From JAEYFP01 sp964566545 (lineage in GTDB: Bacteria; Bacillota; Clostridia; Lachnospirales; Lachnospiraceae), in contig CAZMIX010000007.1 of NCBI GenBank assembly GCA_964566545.1, positions 8,320-72,319 on the forward strand: a stretch of 64,000 bases of DNA, read 5' to 3'. The position numbers and the translations under genes were made by a program. Shown here piece after piece: positions 1-9,100 of this stretch. The stretch's first letter is position 1; each line of letters begins with the position of its first letter. The notes beneath the pieces were generated by a model. It worked only from the letters and a program-made list of their open reading frames with translations, had not been told where the DNA came from and made no database searches.

Positions 1-2736
1 ACTGCCCTTTTTAATTTGAGAAGTCAGCACCTCTACTGTTCTCGCCGTAATGCGCTTCATACGCTCCACCATGTAGGTTGTACGAAAAGAGCTGTAAACC
101 GCAGCATAATCGCCCGCCGCGATACATCTAGAAACTGCTTCGTCGATCAAATGCGCCGATTTTTCCTCAGAAACCGTAAACCATGTGTCACCGCTCTCTT
201 CCAGCAGACCGGCATAAGCCTGCAGCGCATCGTGAAACACCATACCCATATCCTTTGCTTCAAAGCTGAACAGCTCCCGTTCCTTCAAGCTGAGCCCATA
301 AGTAAGAAAATGCTGATAAGCGCATCTCGCATAGCTTTCGAGCCTTGTCACGCTGCCTTTCAGCGCCTTTTTATATAGCACCTCGGCGACCGCCCTGCCG
401 ATGGCATCCGTACGCCGGTAAGCTCCCATGGAAAATGCCGAGTCAACCAAGCAGCGTAGTCGTTTTGCGTAACCTGGATCGGACGCATACCACTCAAACA
501 GCTCGGCATAATCCGGGGGGGTCGTGCTGCCCCGGATGATATAAGGCTGCAGTCCTTCCGTCAGCTCCATAAATCCTGCACTTTCATTCCATATCCGCGA
601 CAGCAGCGATTCTTCTGCTTGCTGTGCCAGCAGAGCCGGAAAGAGATTGCGAACCGTCTGTATCAAATAGGAGGGGCGAATCGATTTCCCGTCTTCGGAC
701 AGCTTCGCGTAGGAAAGGATAAGCTTCTCCTCCGGCTTTGTCATCACCATATAGAGGTAGAGTCGCTGCGTATATGCCTGCATACGTGCGGACGGAGCCA
801 GTTCGATCCCTTCTGCTGAATCCATCAGAAATTCCCGATCCATATCTGAAATAATGCCGCCGGTTCCGCTGCCCATCGGAATAATGCCGTCATTTACGCC
901 GACAAAAAACAGGGCTTTGATTTTTCGAAGCCTTGTTCTTGTAATGTCACCCACCTGCACATAATCCGTTCCTGCCGGGATAACGCCGATCCGAATCTCA
1001 TCAAAGCCCGCATCCAAAAGCGCGCCAAATTCCCTGATCGTCATTTCTTCCTCACCCAAAAGCTCCACAAGCTTATCCAACAAATCCATGACCTGCTTAT
1101 AAACCTGCGCAAATTCCTTTGCCCGCGCAAAATCACCGCCCTCCTTTAAACCTGCTTCATAGGCGGTCAGCTTATCCTGCATTTTCCCACGTAAAATGAA
1201 ACGGTATAAGGCGTTTGCAAATGAGCGAACCGTCGTACTCGCGGTGTCAAATATATCAAAATCACTCGTTATTTTATTTCTCATCTCTTCCAGCGCGAGT
1301 AGCTCCTCCGTTTCCATAGAAGCCGTCTTTCTGATAAAACGCCGTTTCCATTGCCTGCTTCCCTTGATGCCGCATGCGAGCACATAGTTTTCAAGACGGT
1401 CAATCCCCGCTCTGTCAAAATCGGTCAAGGAGGACTTTAAATACCGGAACATCCCCTCATAGGAATAATCATCCGCCAAAACAGAAATGACCGCACGCAG
1501 ATATTCGATAAACGGATTCAGCAGAATCGGCTGGGTCTTGTCAACAAAATAAGGAATTTCATATTGCTTAAATACCCGCTCCGCGCAATGCATATACGTA
1601 TCGATATCCCCTGTTACAACGGCGATATCCCGGTAGCGATAGCCCTGTTTTCGTATCAGTGCCAGTATTGTTATTGCCGCCCGTTTCATCTCTTCCTCAG
1701 GATCTGCTTCAGTGAAAATTTGTATTGCATCCGTTATTTTATTATTGTCAAACGGCACAGCATCCGGCCGAAACAGATTTCTTTCCAAATGAATCAGCAT
1801 CTCGGCGTTGACCGGCTCGGTCTCCGTTTTGCTCAACGATTCTGTTCCCTGCCGTATTTTCGCCGCAAAACGGTACCTTGCAGGAATTGGATCATCAATA
1901 ACAGTATCCGGCTTTTTTTCTATTTTTAACGACTCGGCAAGCTTTGTCAGCTCTCTTATCGTCTTTTTACTCAAATAAAATAACTCCTGTTCTCCTTCGA
2001 TTTCATAGGGATTGCCGTTCCTTGCAGTGTCGAGCAGAAACGTAACGTGCACGTCCACGCAATTTTGCAGCAGTGCGGCAATCAGCTTGTATTGAACTGG
2101 CGTAAAGCCTGTAAAGCCGTCAAAAATAAGAACACTCTTTTTAATTTTTGAGGAATCCGGCAGAATACTGCTCACACGTTCCAGCAGCTCCTCACTTGTC
2201 ATATATTTTTTATCCGTATAGCTCAAAAAAGCCTGATATAATAGGTGAATATCTTTTAATTTGCGGTTCAGCATCGTTTTGCCTGATGCTAAGGTCTTTT
2301 CTTCTAAAAGTGCAATCTCCCGGTTTCCGATTCCATATTGCATGAATTCGGAAATGACTGATTTAACCTCATTAATGTAGCCAAGCTTTTTTAAGTTATT
2401 GCCAAGCACCGGAAGCCGATCCTCATACTGTCCGGCAAGATGGCGCAGAATAAGGCTTTTTCCCATGTCGTCGATTAGAATGCCGGATGCGTTGGCAAAG
2501 CCCACTTCTTCAAACACACGGTAGGCAAGGCGCGCAAAGCTCAAAACGTCAATATTCATAATCCCGCGCTTCGGATGCATCAAAACAAGATCATGCTGCG
2601 TCTGCAGCGTGAACTGCTCAGGCACGACGACAAGATAGGTCTGCTCAGGACTTTTTTCTGCCTCCCTGATCACATGCTGATAAAGCCGATATGATTTTCC
2701 GCTTCCTGAATTCCCCATCCACAACTGTAACGCCAT
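1..2736 (-). CDS. addB: ATP-dependent helicase/nuclease subunit B (AddB), C-terminus cut by window edge
   Basis: AddB is the second motor-like and nuclease subunit of AddAB, the Firmicute counterpart of RecBCD that resects double-strand breaks for RecA. The frame is open from the start codon to the window edge, about 912 residues, so the C-terminal nuclease domain lies outside. Residues 8-15 form a Walker A motif (GNSGSGKS). Cys 805 in YARCAYQHF matches the first cysteine of the AddB iron-sulfur cluster; the other three would be beyond the edge. The start at 2736 has a GGAGG site 7 bases upstream. addA would be expected to follow to the left. Confidence 0.9.
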   Translation of the reverse strand, partial: MALQLWMGNSGSGKSYRLYQHVIREAEKSPEQTYLVVVPEQFTLQTQHDLVLMHPKRGIMNIDVLSFARLAYRVFEEVGFANASGILIDDMGKSLILRHLAGQYEDRLPVLGNNLKKLGYINEVKSVISEFMQYGIGNREIALLEEKTLASGKTMLNRKLKDIHLLYQAFLSYTDKKYMTSEELLERVSSILPDSSKIKKSVLIFDGFTGFTPVQYKLIAALLQNCVDVHVTFLLDTARNGNPYEIEGEQELFYLSKKTIRELTKLAESLKIEKKPDTVIDDPIPARYRFAAKIRQGTESLSKTETEPVNAEMLIHLERNLFRPDAVPFDNNKITDAIQIFTEADPEEEMKRAAITILALIRKQGYRYRDIAVVTGDIDTYMHCAERVFKQYEIPYFVDKTQPILLNPFIEYLRAVISVLADDYSYEGMFRYLKSSLTDFDRAGIDRLENYVLACGIKGSRQWKRRFIRKTASMETEELLALEEMRNKITSDFDIFDTASTTVRSFANALYRFILRGKMQDKLTAYEAGLKEGGDFARAKEFAQVYKQVMDLLDKLVELLGEEEMTIREFGALLDAGFDEIRIGVIPAGTDYVQVGDITRTRLRKIKALFFVGVNDGIIPMGSGTGGIISDMDREFLMDSAEGIELAPSARMQAYTQRLYLYMVMTKPEEKLILSYAKLSEDGKSIRPSYLIQTVRNLFPALLAQQAEESLLSRIWNESAGFMELTEGLQPYIIRGSTTPPDYAELFEWYASDPGYAKRLRCLVDSAFSMGAYRRTDAIGRAVAEVLYKKALKGSVTRLESYARCAYQHFLTYGLSLKERELFSFEAKDMGMVFHDALQAYAGLLEESGDTWFTVSEEKSAHLIDEAVSRCIAAGDYAAVYSSFRTTYMVERMKRITARTVEVLTSQIKKGS

Positions 2737-2781
2737 CGTTGAAATCCTCCATGCTGAATGCTTTTATATCTCGTGTACCAA

Positions 2782-4950
2782 TCACCATTCCATTTCCGTA
2801 AAATCGGTATAGTGAATGTTATTGCTTGTATCATATAGAGCGAAGCTGTACAGGTAATCGTTCGCGTCCAGCTTCTCCTGTTCCAGGCTGAGCCCTCCTG
2901 TAGGAACGATCCATGATTCACCGGCATACCAGCATTCTTCCTCATAGCTGCCGGAGACTTCCTCCTCCGTAAACAATTCATCGTCGAAAAACAGCTCGGC
3001 CCAATAGAACAGCGTGATTTCATCACCAGGCACGATTTCTATCATTTGTTTGGAAGACATGTTATTTTCCGTCTCGCCGGCGAGACGTGCCCCAGCAACC
3101 TTACCATCCGGATTCTGCTCGTCATAAACAACAATGATGTCTGCGTCCAGATCGTTCACATAAGCAGGAACCGCATAACGAACCTGCGTATCGGTACGGT
3201 CAATTTCATACATACATACCCAGTTTCCGTTGAGCGTCGTCCATGTTCCGTCAAACTGTGTTGTGACCGTGCCATCCTCTTGTATGGAAAGCTCTGCTGT
3301 TTCCGCCAACTCAACATAATAAAAAATTCCCGGCTCCAGCTCTTCTTCCTTTTCCCAAAGCGTAAAATAAACATTGCGGGTGTTTTTTAATTCCTCTTCT
3401 GTTAATTGTACCGTAAAATTGCCGTCTTCATCGATTGCCGGCGTTTCCTGTGCAAAATATGAAAAATCAAATTCGTCATTTAACAGCTTTTCTGAAAAAA
3501 GACCGATCAAATCCGTATAGGCCGGCAAGATCTCCATTTCCTCATAATATGCGATCGCTTCGGGCACATCTGATTTGGACTCAAATGGAAAATAAACGGA
3601 AAGACCGCAAGCCTCTTCAATATTATCATTATGAGACGAGTAAATAACGACCTCCTCCAATGCGCTGATCAGCGGCTCACTTTTTTCCGGCGCAAGCTCC
3701 GACAAGGTGTTTGAAAGGCTGACTATGTCCACCATATCGTAGCATTCATCCGGCTCGCTCGATAAGCCAAACGCTTTTGCCTCGTTCCTGGCTCTTGAGA
3801 TATCGCCATAACTTCCCTGTATCATGTTCGTGCCAAGCTCCTCCGAAAATTCATCGAACGCGTCCGCAAGATAGCCGATCGTCCGCAAATCTACGATGGA
3901 AAGTGTCGCCTGCGTATCCAGCCAGTAATCAAGGCTTGTATTTTGCCCTTCCACATAATAATCCACGATATTGCGGCATAGCTGAACCGTAGTAATATCC
4001 GGCTTTAAGCTTAAGTCCGCAAGAAAGGAATAATCCCATCCGCTCCCCGGCTCAATTTCCTCCGAAGCAACAAAATAATCCGCATAAGGACTTAGTATAC
4101 AGGCCGTTTCCAGACTCCCCATCAGGCAGGCATCAAAGCCGATAAAATCAAGTCGTTCCCCTTCCGGTATCCCGGAAGCAAACGCGGAATTCAGCTCATC
4201 CAGCAATAAGCCGTCCTCTGTCAGCTCATCGTTTCCGTATCCATAAATGCTGCCGCCGCCATGATTCCAAAAAATGATACTCGTCCTGTCGGCCGGGAAA
4301 TAGGTATAGCCCAACTCTAAAAAACCTGCCAGCAATGCCGGATCCCCGATATTCTGGGCTCCCATATCACATACGGACTTCATTTCATTCATTTCCAAAT
4401 AAAACACCTGGTATGCTTCATCGGGAATCTCAGGTCGCTCCCACTCCAGTGTACCGCCAACGAGCATGACGACATTCAAATCCTGCGTAGTCGAAATACC
4501 CTCGAGAATTTCGGCAATGTCGTCGCTGGCACTTCCAGCCCCGTCACTTTCCAAATCAGAACCATTCATATAAATGAGCAGCGTATTTTTCTTTTGATCA
4601 AACGGAGAAACAAAGCCTTCCTTTTTTGCCATCCCGACCAGATCTAGCGGCTCCACAAGCTCCGCCTCTGTCTCATAACGGTATTCTGCCCTGTCCGATA
4701 CCACTAGGCCGGAATCAGCAATGCCGTCCCGCTCAGCCTCCGGCTCCTCCTCTGACTTATCGCCATATATATCATAGGGATCGTATGGATCAACAGAGTC
4801 CTCCTCTGCGGACTCATCGACATCTTCTTCAAAAATTTCAGCATATAATAATTGAGAAATATGGCGAATGGAAATACTTGTTCCGGTTATGGCACAGATT
4901 GAAAAAATACCCGCTATTAAACCGAGTAAGATTCGAAGCTTTTTATTCAT
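2782..4950 (-). CDS. Membrane-anchored clostripain-family (C11) cysteine peptidase
   Basis: This 722-residue protein has one N-terminal membrane segment (about residues 6-25) followed by a strongly acidic linker rich in Asp and Glu (about 40-100) and then a clostripain-type peptidase fold. The catalytic pair is visible: His 230 in WNHGGGS and Cys 275 in FDACLMG. Family knowledge says C11 enzymes cleave after Arg/Lys and are often secreted. The C-terminal third (after about residue 480) shows no motif I recognise and may be a beta-rich domain. It lies 45 bases upstream of addB on the same strand. A TATAAT box at 4979-4984 on the minus strand could be its promoter, but I see no good -35. Confidence 0.85.
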   Translation of the reverse strand: MNKKLRILLGLIAGIFSICAITGTSISIRHISQLLYAEIFEEDVDESAEEDSVDPYDPYDIYGDKSEEEPEAERDGIADSGLVVSDRAEYRYETEAELVEPLDLVGMAKKEGFVSPFDQKKNTLLIYMNGSDLESDGAGSASDDIAEILEGISTTQDLNVVMLVGGTLEWERPEIPDEAYQVFYLEMNEMKSVCDMGAQNIGDPALLAGFLELGYTYFPADRTSIIFWNHGGGSIYGYGNDELTEDGLLLDELNSAFASGIPEGERLDFIGFDACLMGSLETACILSPYADYFVASEEIEPGSGWDYSFLADLSLKPDITTVQLCRNIVDYYVEGQNTSLDYWLDTQATLSIVDLRTIGYLADAFDEFSEELGTNMIQGSYGDISRARNEAKAFGLSSEPDECYDMVDIVSLSNTLSELAPEKSEPLISALEEVVIYSSHNDNIEEACGLSVYFPFESKSDVPEAIAYYEEMEILPAYTDLIGLFSEKLLNDEFDFSYFAQETPAIDEDGNFTVQLTEEELKNTRNVYFTLWEKEEELEPGIFYYVELAETAELSIQEDGTVTTQFDGTWTTLNGNWVCMYEIDRTDTQVRYAVPAYVNDLDADIIVVYDEQNPDGKVAGARLAGETENNMSSKQMIEIVPGDEITLFYWAELFFDDELFTEEEVSGSYEEECWYAGESWIVPTGGLSLEQEKLDANDYLYSFALYDTSNNIHYTDFTEMEW

Positions 4951-5014
4951 TGTCTTCTCCCGTCATTCGTATTTAAAAATTATACTAGATGCGCACTACA
5001 CTTCGTTTCGGTGC

Positions 5015-5040
5015 GGTATAATGTCTGACGACATTATACC
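5015..5040. repeat. Palindromic repeat, copy 1 (GGTATAATGTC-N4-GACATTATACC)
   Basis: A perfect 11-base inverted repeat around TGAC, located 65 bases 5' of the clostripain gene. A near-identical copy lies at 63174-63199, also 5' of a minus-strand gene, and the similarity runs on for about 20 further bases (CAT..GCTAC..). It could be an operator or a dispersed palindromic element; the arms each contain TATAAT or its complement. Confidence 0.75.
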
Positions 5041-5213
5041 ATATGCTACTTTCCATTTCTACGAATTTACTATCAATGGATAAAATACTTCTTTACGAAA
5101 ATCTTCTTACCTATTATAATGATAGTGCAATTTATATTAGCTATTCCATCCGAGGCTTTCGGGCTTTCGGAATTTGAATTTATTTGAGAATTTCATATTT
5201 TTTAGAAAAGGTA

Positions 5214-5243
5214 TTGACAATCACTTTTTTTTAAGGTTATAAT
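5214..5243 (+). promoter_or_regulatory. Sigma-A type promoter for glnN
   Basis: TTGACA at 5214-5219 and TATAAT at 5238-5243 match both consensus hexamers exactly with 18 bases between them. Transcription would start near 5250, leaving a leader of about 100 bases before glnN. Confidence 0.8.
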
Positions 5244-5258
5244 GCGTTCATGAAAAGC

Positions 5259-5300
5259 AAAGGCGCTATGAGTTGAACCTCACGGCGCTTTTTCCGTTTT
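5259..5300 (+). terminator. Attenuator hairpin in the glnN leader
   Basis: AAAGGCGC (5259-5266) pairs with GCGCTTTT (5285-5292), enclosing a second stem TGAG/CTCA with the six-base loop TTGAAC; T-rich sequence follows to about 5302. It lies between the promoter and the gene, so it must be read through for glnN expression. That suggests conditional antitermination, plausibly by the ANTAR protein encoded at 12710-13255, although the loop does not match the known ANTAR hexaloop consensus (A at position 1, G at position 4). Confidence 0.6.
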
Positions 5301-5351
5301 TTAGCAATCACAGGTACATAAAATAGAATGGATGTAGAGGAGATGCATATT

Positions 5352-7445
5352 ATGAGAAGCACGATTCCTGAGATTTTCGGAAGTATGGTATTTAACGATG
5401 CCATCATGAGAGACAAGCTGCCAAAGGATATTTACAAATCCCTCCGAAAGACGATTGAAGACGGAAAAGATTTGGATATCACCGTGGCAAACGTCGTCGC
5501 TATCGCTATGAAGGACTGGGCGATCGAAAAGGGCGCGACACATTACACACACTGGTTCCAGCCTATGACCGGTATTACTGCCGAAAAGCACGACAGCTTC
5601 ATTTCTCCGCAGAATGACGGCCGCATTATCATGGAATTTTCGGGCAAAGAATTGATCAAGGGTGAGCCGGACGCGTCGAGCTTTCCTTCCGGCGGCCTGC
5701 GAGCCACTTTCGAGGCAAGAGGCTACACCGCATGGGATCCTACCTCCTATGCATTTGTAAAGGACGGTGTCCTCTGCATCCCGACAGCCTTCTGCTCCTA
5801 TGGCGGAGAAGCGCTTGACAAAAAAACGCCGCTCCTGCGTTCGATGGAAACAATCGGCGAACAGGCAATCCGGGTGCTGCGGTTGTTCGGCAACTCAGAT
5901 ACAAAAAGGGTCGTCACAACGGTCGGTGCAGAGCAGGAATATTTCCTTATAGATCAGAAGCTTTACGAACAGAGAAAAGACCTGATTTATTGCGGACGCA
6001 CACTTTTTGGCGCCATGGCTCCTAAGGGGCAGGAGATGGATGATCATTATTTTGGCGCCATCAAGCCGAGGATTTCCGCTTTTATGAGGGAGCTTGACGA
6101 GGAGCTTTGGAAGCTTGGTATTCTCGCCAAAACAGAGCACAACGAGGTTTCTCCCGCACAGCATGAGCTGGCTCCGATTTTTACGACGACGAACATTTCA
6201 ACCGACCATAACCAATTAACGATGGAAATCATGAAGAACGTGGCAAGACGCCACGGTCTTGTCTGCCTGCTTCACGAAAAGCCGTTTGCCGGCTTGAACG
6301 GAAGCGGTAAGCATAATAACTGGTCACTTTGCACTGATACCGGTGCCAATCTGTTGGAGCCGGGCAAATCTCCGCATGAAAATGCGCAGTTTTTATTGTT
6401 TTTAGCAGCGGTCATCAAGGCCGTGGATGAATATCAGGATCTGATGCGGGTTTCTATCGCATCTGCCGGCAATGACCATCGGCTCGGCGCAAATGAAGCT
6501 CCTCCGGCAATTATATCGATGTTTATCGGCGATGATTTAGGCGCGATTCTGGATTCTATCGAATGCGGTACCTCTTATAACGAATGCGGTGCCTCCAGAA
6601 TGGAGATCGGTGTTCATGTGCTTCCTACTTTCGCGAAGGATTCGACCGACAGGAACAGAACCTCTCCGTTTGCATTTACCGGCAACAAATTCGAATTCCG
6701 CAGCCTCGGCTCCGCGCTATCTATTTCTGAACCAAATATCGTGCTGAACACGATCGTTGCGGAAGCGCTGAAGCAGTTTGCGGACGAGTTGGAGAGTGTA
6801 AGTGACTTCACGAATTCGTTGAACGAGCTGATCAAGCAGACGATTAAGAAGCATAAACGCATTATTTTTAACGGTGACGGCTATTCTGAGGCCTGGAAAG
6901 AAGAAGCAGAAAGACGCGGTCTGCTTCATTTAAGAACGACTGTGGATGCACTGCCTACCTTCCTCGCCGAAAAAAATATTAAACTGTTTACAGACCATCG
7001 AATTTATACCCAAGCGGAAATGCATTCGCGATATAAAATATTGCTTGAGACCTACAGCAAGGTGCTGAATATTGAAGGATTGGCGATGGTGGATATGGCT
7101 AAGAAGCAAATTCTTCCCGCAGTCAATACGTATATTGCCCATTTGGTGTCTACGGCAGCGGCAAAGCAAAGTTTGAGTCAGTCTCTTTCCTGCAGAATGG
7201 AGCTGAGCCTGATTGAAAAGCTTTCCGTCTTGGAGGACACCGCCTACGAGCAGGTAGGCACGCTTTCCGCCGTTCTCGCAGACGCTTCAAAGACCTCCGA
7301 TGATCTGGAGCTTGCCTCCCATTATAAGGGAGTCGTTCTTCCGGCGATGGAAGCGCTTCGCAAATCTTGCGATGAAATGGAGGTCAACACTGCGGAGAAG
7401 TTATGGCCGTTCCCGCAGTATGGCGAACTGTTATTTATGGTGTAA
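5352..7445 (+). CDS. glnN: Type III glutamine synthetase (GlnN)
   Basis: ATP-dependent ligation of ammonia to glutamate in the cytoplasm. The 697-residue length and the N-terminal STIPEIFGSMVFND block are typical of GSIII, which forms double-hexameric rings and is unrelated in length to the 443-residue type I enzyme at 13300. Conserved blocks include AEQEYFLID, NEVSPAQHELAP and GSGKHNNWS, which contribute the metal and substrate sites. I chose ATG 5352 rather than the in-frame ATG 5328 because AGAGGAG sits 9 bases before it and the family begins there. The gene is preceded by an attenuated leader and followed by a strong terminator that abuts amt. Confidence 0.93.
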   Translation: MRSTIPEIFGSMVFNDAIMRDKLPKDIYKSLRKTIEDGKDLDITVANVVAIAMKDWAIEKGATHYTHWFQPMTGITAEKHDSFISPQNDGRIIMEFSGKELIKGEPDASSFPSGGLRATFEARGYTAWDPTSYAFVKDGVLCIPTAFCSYGGEALDKKTPLLRSMETIGEQAIRVLRLFGNSDTKRVVTTVGAEQEYFLIDQKLYEQRKDLIYCGRTLFGAMAPKGQEMDDHYFGAIKPRISAFMRELDEELWKLGILAKTEHNEVSPAQHELAPIFTTTNISTDHNQLTMEIMKNVARRHGLVCLLHEKPFAGLNGSGKHNNWSLCTDTGANLLEPGKSPHENAQFLLFLAAVIKAVDEYQDLMRVSIASAGNDHRLGANEAPPAIISMFIGDDLGAILDSIECGTSYNECGASRMEIGVHVLPTFAKDSTDRNRTSPFAFTGNKFEFRSLGSALSISEPNIVLNTIVAEALKQFADELESVSDFTNSLNELIKQTIKKHKRIIFNGDGYSEAWKEEAERRGLLHLRTTVDALPTFLAEKNIKLFTDHRIYTQAEMHSRYKILLETYSKVLNIEGLAMVDMAKKQILPAVNTYIAHLVSTAAAKQSLSQSLSCRMELSLIEKLSVLEDTAYEQVGTLSAVLADASKTSDDLELASHYKGVVLPAMEALRKSCDEMEVNTAEKLWPFPQYGELLFMV

Positions 7446-7476
7446 TTTAAAAAAGCTATTAAAAATGGGCACAAGG

Positions 7477-7512
7477 GAGTGTACAGTAAATCATTACCGT
7501 ACACTCTTTTTT
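7477..7512 (+). terminator. Rho-independent terminator of glnN, fused to the amt frame
   Basis: GAGTGTAC (7477-7484) and GTAA (7486-7489) pair with TTAC (7494-7497) and GTACACTC (7499-7506) around the loop ATCA, with one A/C mismatch, followed directly by six T residues (7507-7512). The T-run also encodes the Phe-Phe of the amt FFMQAGFA motif, so no spacer remains between terminator and coding sequence. Confidence 0.85.
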
Positions 7513-8958
7513 ATGCAGGCAGGTTTCGCGATGGTGGAAACTAGTTTTACAAGAGCCAAAAATGCAGGGAACATCATTATGAAAAATTTGATGGATTTCT
7601 GTCTTGGCGCTCCCATTTTCTGGTTCAGCGGTTATGGAATCATGTTTGCGGGTACCGGAAAATTTATCGGCGGACTCGATCTGTTTACAAATGCGGGTGG
7701 CGATTATGCAACCTTGATTTTCCAGACCGTCTTTTGTGCGACGGCTGCCACTATCGTTTCCGGAGCTATGGCGGAAAGAACAAAGTTTAAGTCCTATCTT
7801 ATTTATTCGATGATCATCAGCGCCGTTGTCTATCCTGTCTCAGGCCACTGGATTTGGGGCGGCGGCTGGCTGTCTCAGCTTGGTTTCCATGATTTTGCAG
7901 GTTCTACTGCCGTTCATATGGTCGGCGGCGTTTCGGCACTCGTCGGAGCCAAAATTCTGGGACCCCGTATCGGCAAGTATGACAAGAACGGAAAGCCGCG
8001 TGCCATTCCGGGACACAGAATTACTCTTGGAGCGTTGGGTGTTTTTATTCTCTGGTTTTGCTGGTTCGGCTTCAACGGCGGTTCTACGGTTGCTATGGTA
8101 GATGGCGCCGATGTGCTGGCAAGCAAGGTATTTGTCACAACAAATCTTGCAGCCGCATGTGCGACAATTGCCACCATGTGCTTTACATGGATCCGTTATA
8201 AGAAACCTGATGTTTCCATGACGCTGAACGGTTCTCTGGCAGGTCTTGTTGCCATCACCGCAGGCTGCGATGTTGTGGAACCGTGGGCAGCCGCAGTGAT
8301 CGGTATCATTGCCGGTATTGCAATTGTCCTTGCAGTGGAGTTTTTTGATAAAATTGCTAAAATTGACGATCCGGTCGGCGCAATTGCTGTACATGGCTGC
8401 TGCGGTGCATTGGGCACTCTGCTTACGGGTATATTTGCAAATGATGTCGGCGTCATATACGGCGGAGGAATCAATTTCCTTCTGATCCAGCTTCTTGGCG
8501 TTCTATCCGTGATTATCTGGGTCGTTACTACGATGACAATCTTTTTCCTGTTGATCAAAAAAACGATCGGTCTGCGCGTTTCGGTTGAAGAAGAGGTCCT
8601 CGGCCTGGACACCACGGAACATGGCCTTACGAGCGCTTACGCAGATTTTTCTTCAACTGTGGAAGATATTTATCTTGATAACCCGATCGCAACGCAAATC
8701 ATCGGAAACGTTCCGATGAGCGCGGCAATACCGGTAGAGCTGAAGGAGTCCGCGCCGGTCGCAAGCGATACGGCCTTCAAATTTACAAAGGTAGAAATTG
8801 TATGCAAGGTACCTGTTAAAACTGTAATTGAAACGGCAAAAAAAGTGCTTTATACAGGCCATATCGGTGATGGCAAAATTTTCGTATCTAATATCGAAAA
8901 TGTAATCAAGGTCCGCACAGGTGAGGAAGGCTGCGATGCTTTACAGGACGTGGAATAA
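7513..8958 (+). CDS. amt: Ammonium transporter Amt with partial PII (GlnK) domain; both ends appear deleted
   Basis: Amt channels conduct ammonium across the cytoplasmic membrane. The frame begins inside the first membrane helix: related proteins have about 20-25 residues before FFMQAGFAMVE, but here that stretch is replaced by the glnN terminator. No start codon has a convincing ribosome binding site (candidates are ATG 7465, 7513 and 7531). From FMQAGFAMVE to about residue 375 the Amt core is normal, including the twin-His region (STAVHMVGG). The C-terminus ends in a PII tail (LYTGHIGDGKIFV, RTGEEG), but the PII N-terminal half with its T-loop is missing: TKVEIV runs straight into CKVPV. 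The product could be non-functional, or the assembly could be collapsed here. Confidence 0.8.
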   Translation: MQAGFAMVETSFTRAKNAGNIIMKNLMDFCLGAPIFWFSGYGIMFAGTGKFIGGLDLFTNAGGDYATLIFQTVFCATAATIVSGAMAERTKFKSYLIYSMIISAVVYPVSGHWIWGGGWLSQLGFHDFAGSTAVHMVGGVSALVGAKILGPRIGKYDKNGKPRAIPGHRITLGALGVFILWFCWFGFNGGSTVAMVDGADVLASKVFVTTNLAAACATIATMCFTWIRYKKPDVSMTLNGSLAGLVAITAGCDVVEPWAAAVIGIIAGIAIVLAVEFFDKIAKIDDPVGAIAVHGCCGALGTLLTGIFANDVGVIYGGGINFLLIQLLGVLSVIIWVVTTMTIFFLLIKKTIGLRVSVEEEVLGLDTTEHGLTSAYADFSSTVEDIYLDNPIATQIIGNVPMSAAIPVELKESAPVASDTAFKFTKVEIVCKVPVKTVIETAKKVLYTGHIGDGKIFVSNIENVIKVRTGEEGCDALQDVE

Positions 8959-9015
8959 CATCATATACATTTTATCCCAAAGTTACCGCGAAAGCGACAT
9001 TGTCCGCGCAAAGCA

Positions 9016-9046
9016 AATCCCCGGTTTTGATGCCGGGGATTCGTTT
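9016..9046 (+). terminator. Terminator after amt
   Basis: AATCCCCGG (9016-9024) pairs perfectly with CCGGGGATT (9033-9041), followed by CGTTTT on the plus strand. Confidence 0.8.
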
Positions 9047-9100
9047 TGGAATGAATTATGTTTGCACAAATCATCTCCTCACACATAGCGGGGAGATAAC

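Noticed and set aside
5259..5300. A standard ANTAR two-hexaloop target before glnN
   Set aside because: Only one six-base loop is seen (TTGAAC) and it lacks A at position 1 and G at position 4; kept only as an attenuator.
7300..7512. An in-frame extension of amt starting at 7300 inside glnN
   Set aside because: It overlaps the conserved end of glnN in another frame, has no ribosome binding site and its residues are not Amt-like.
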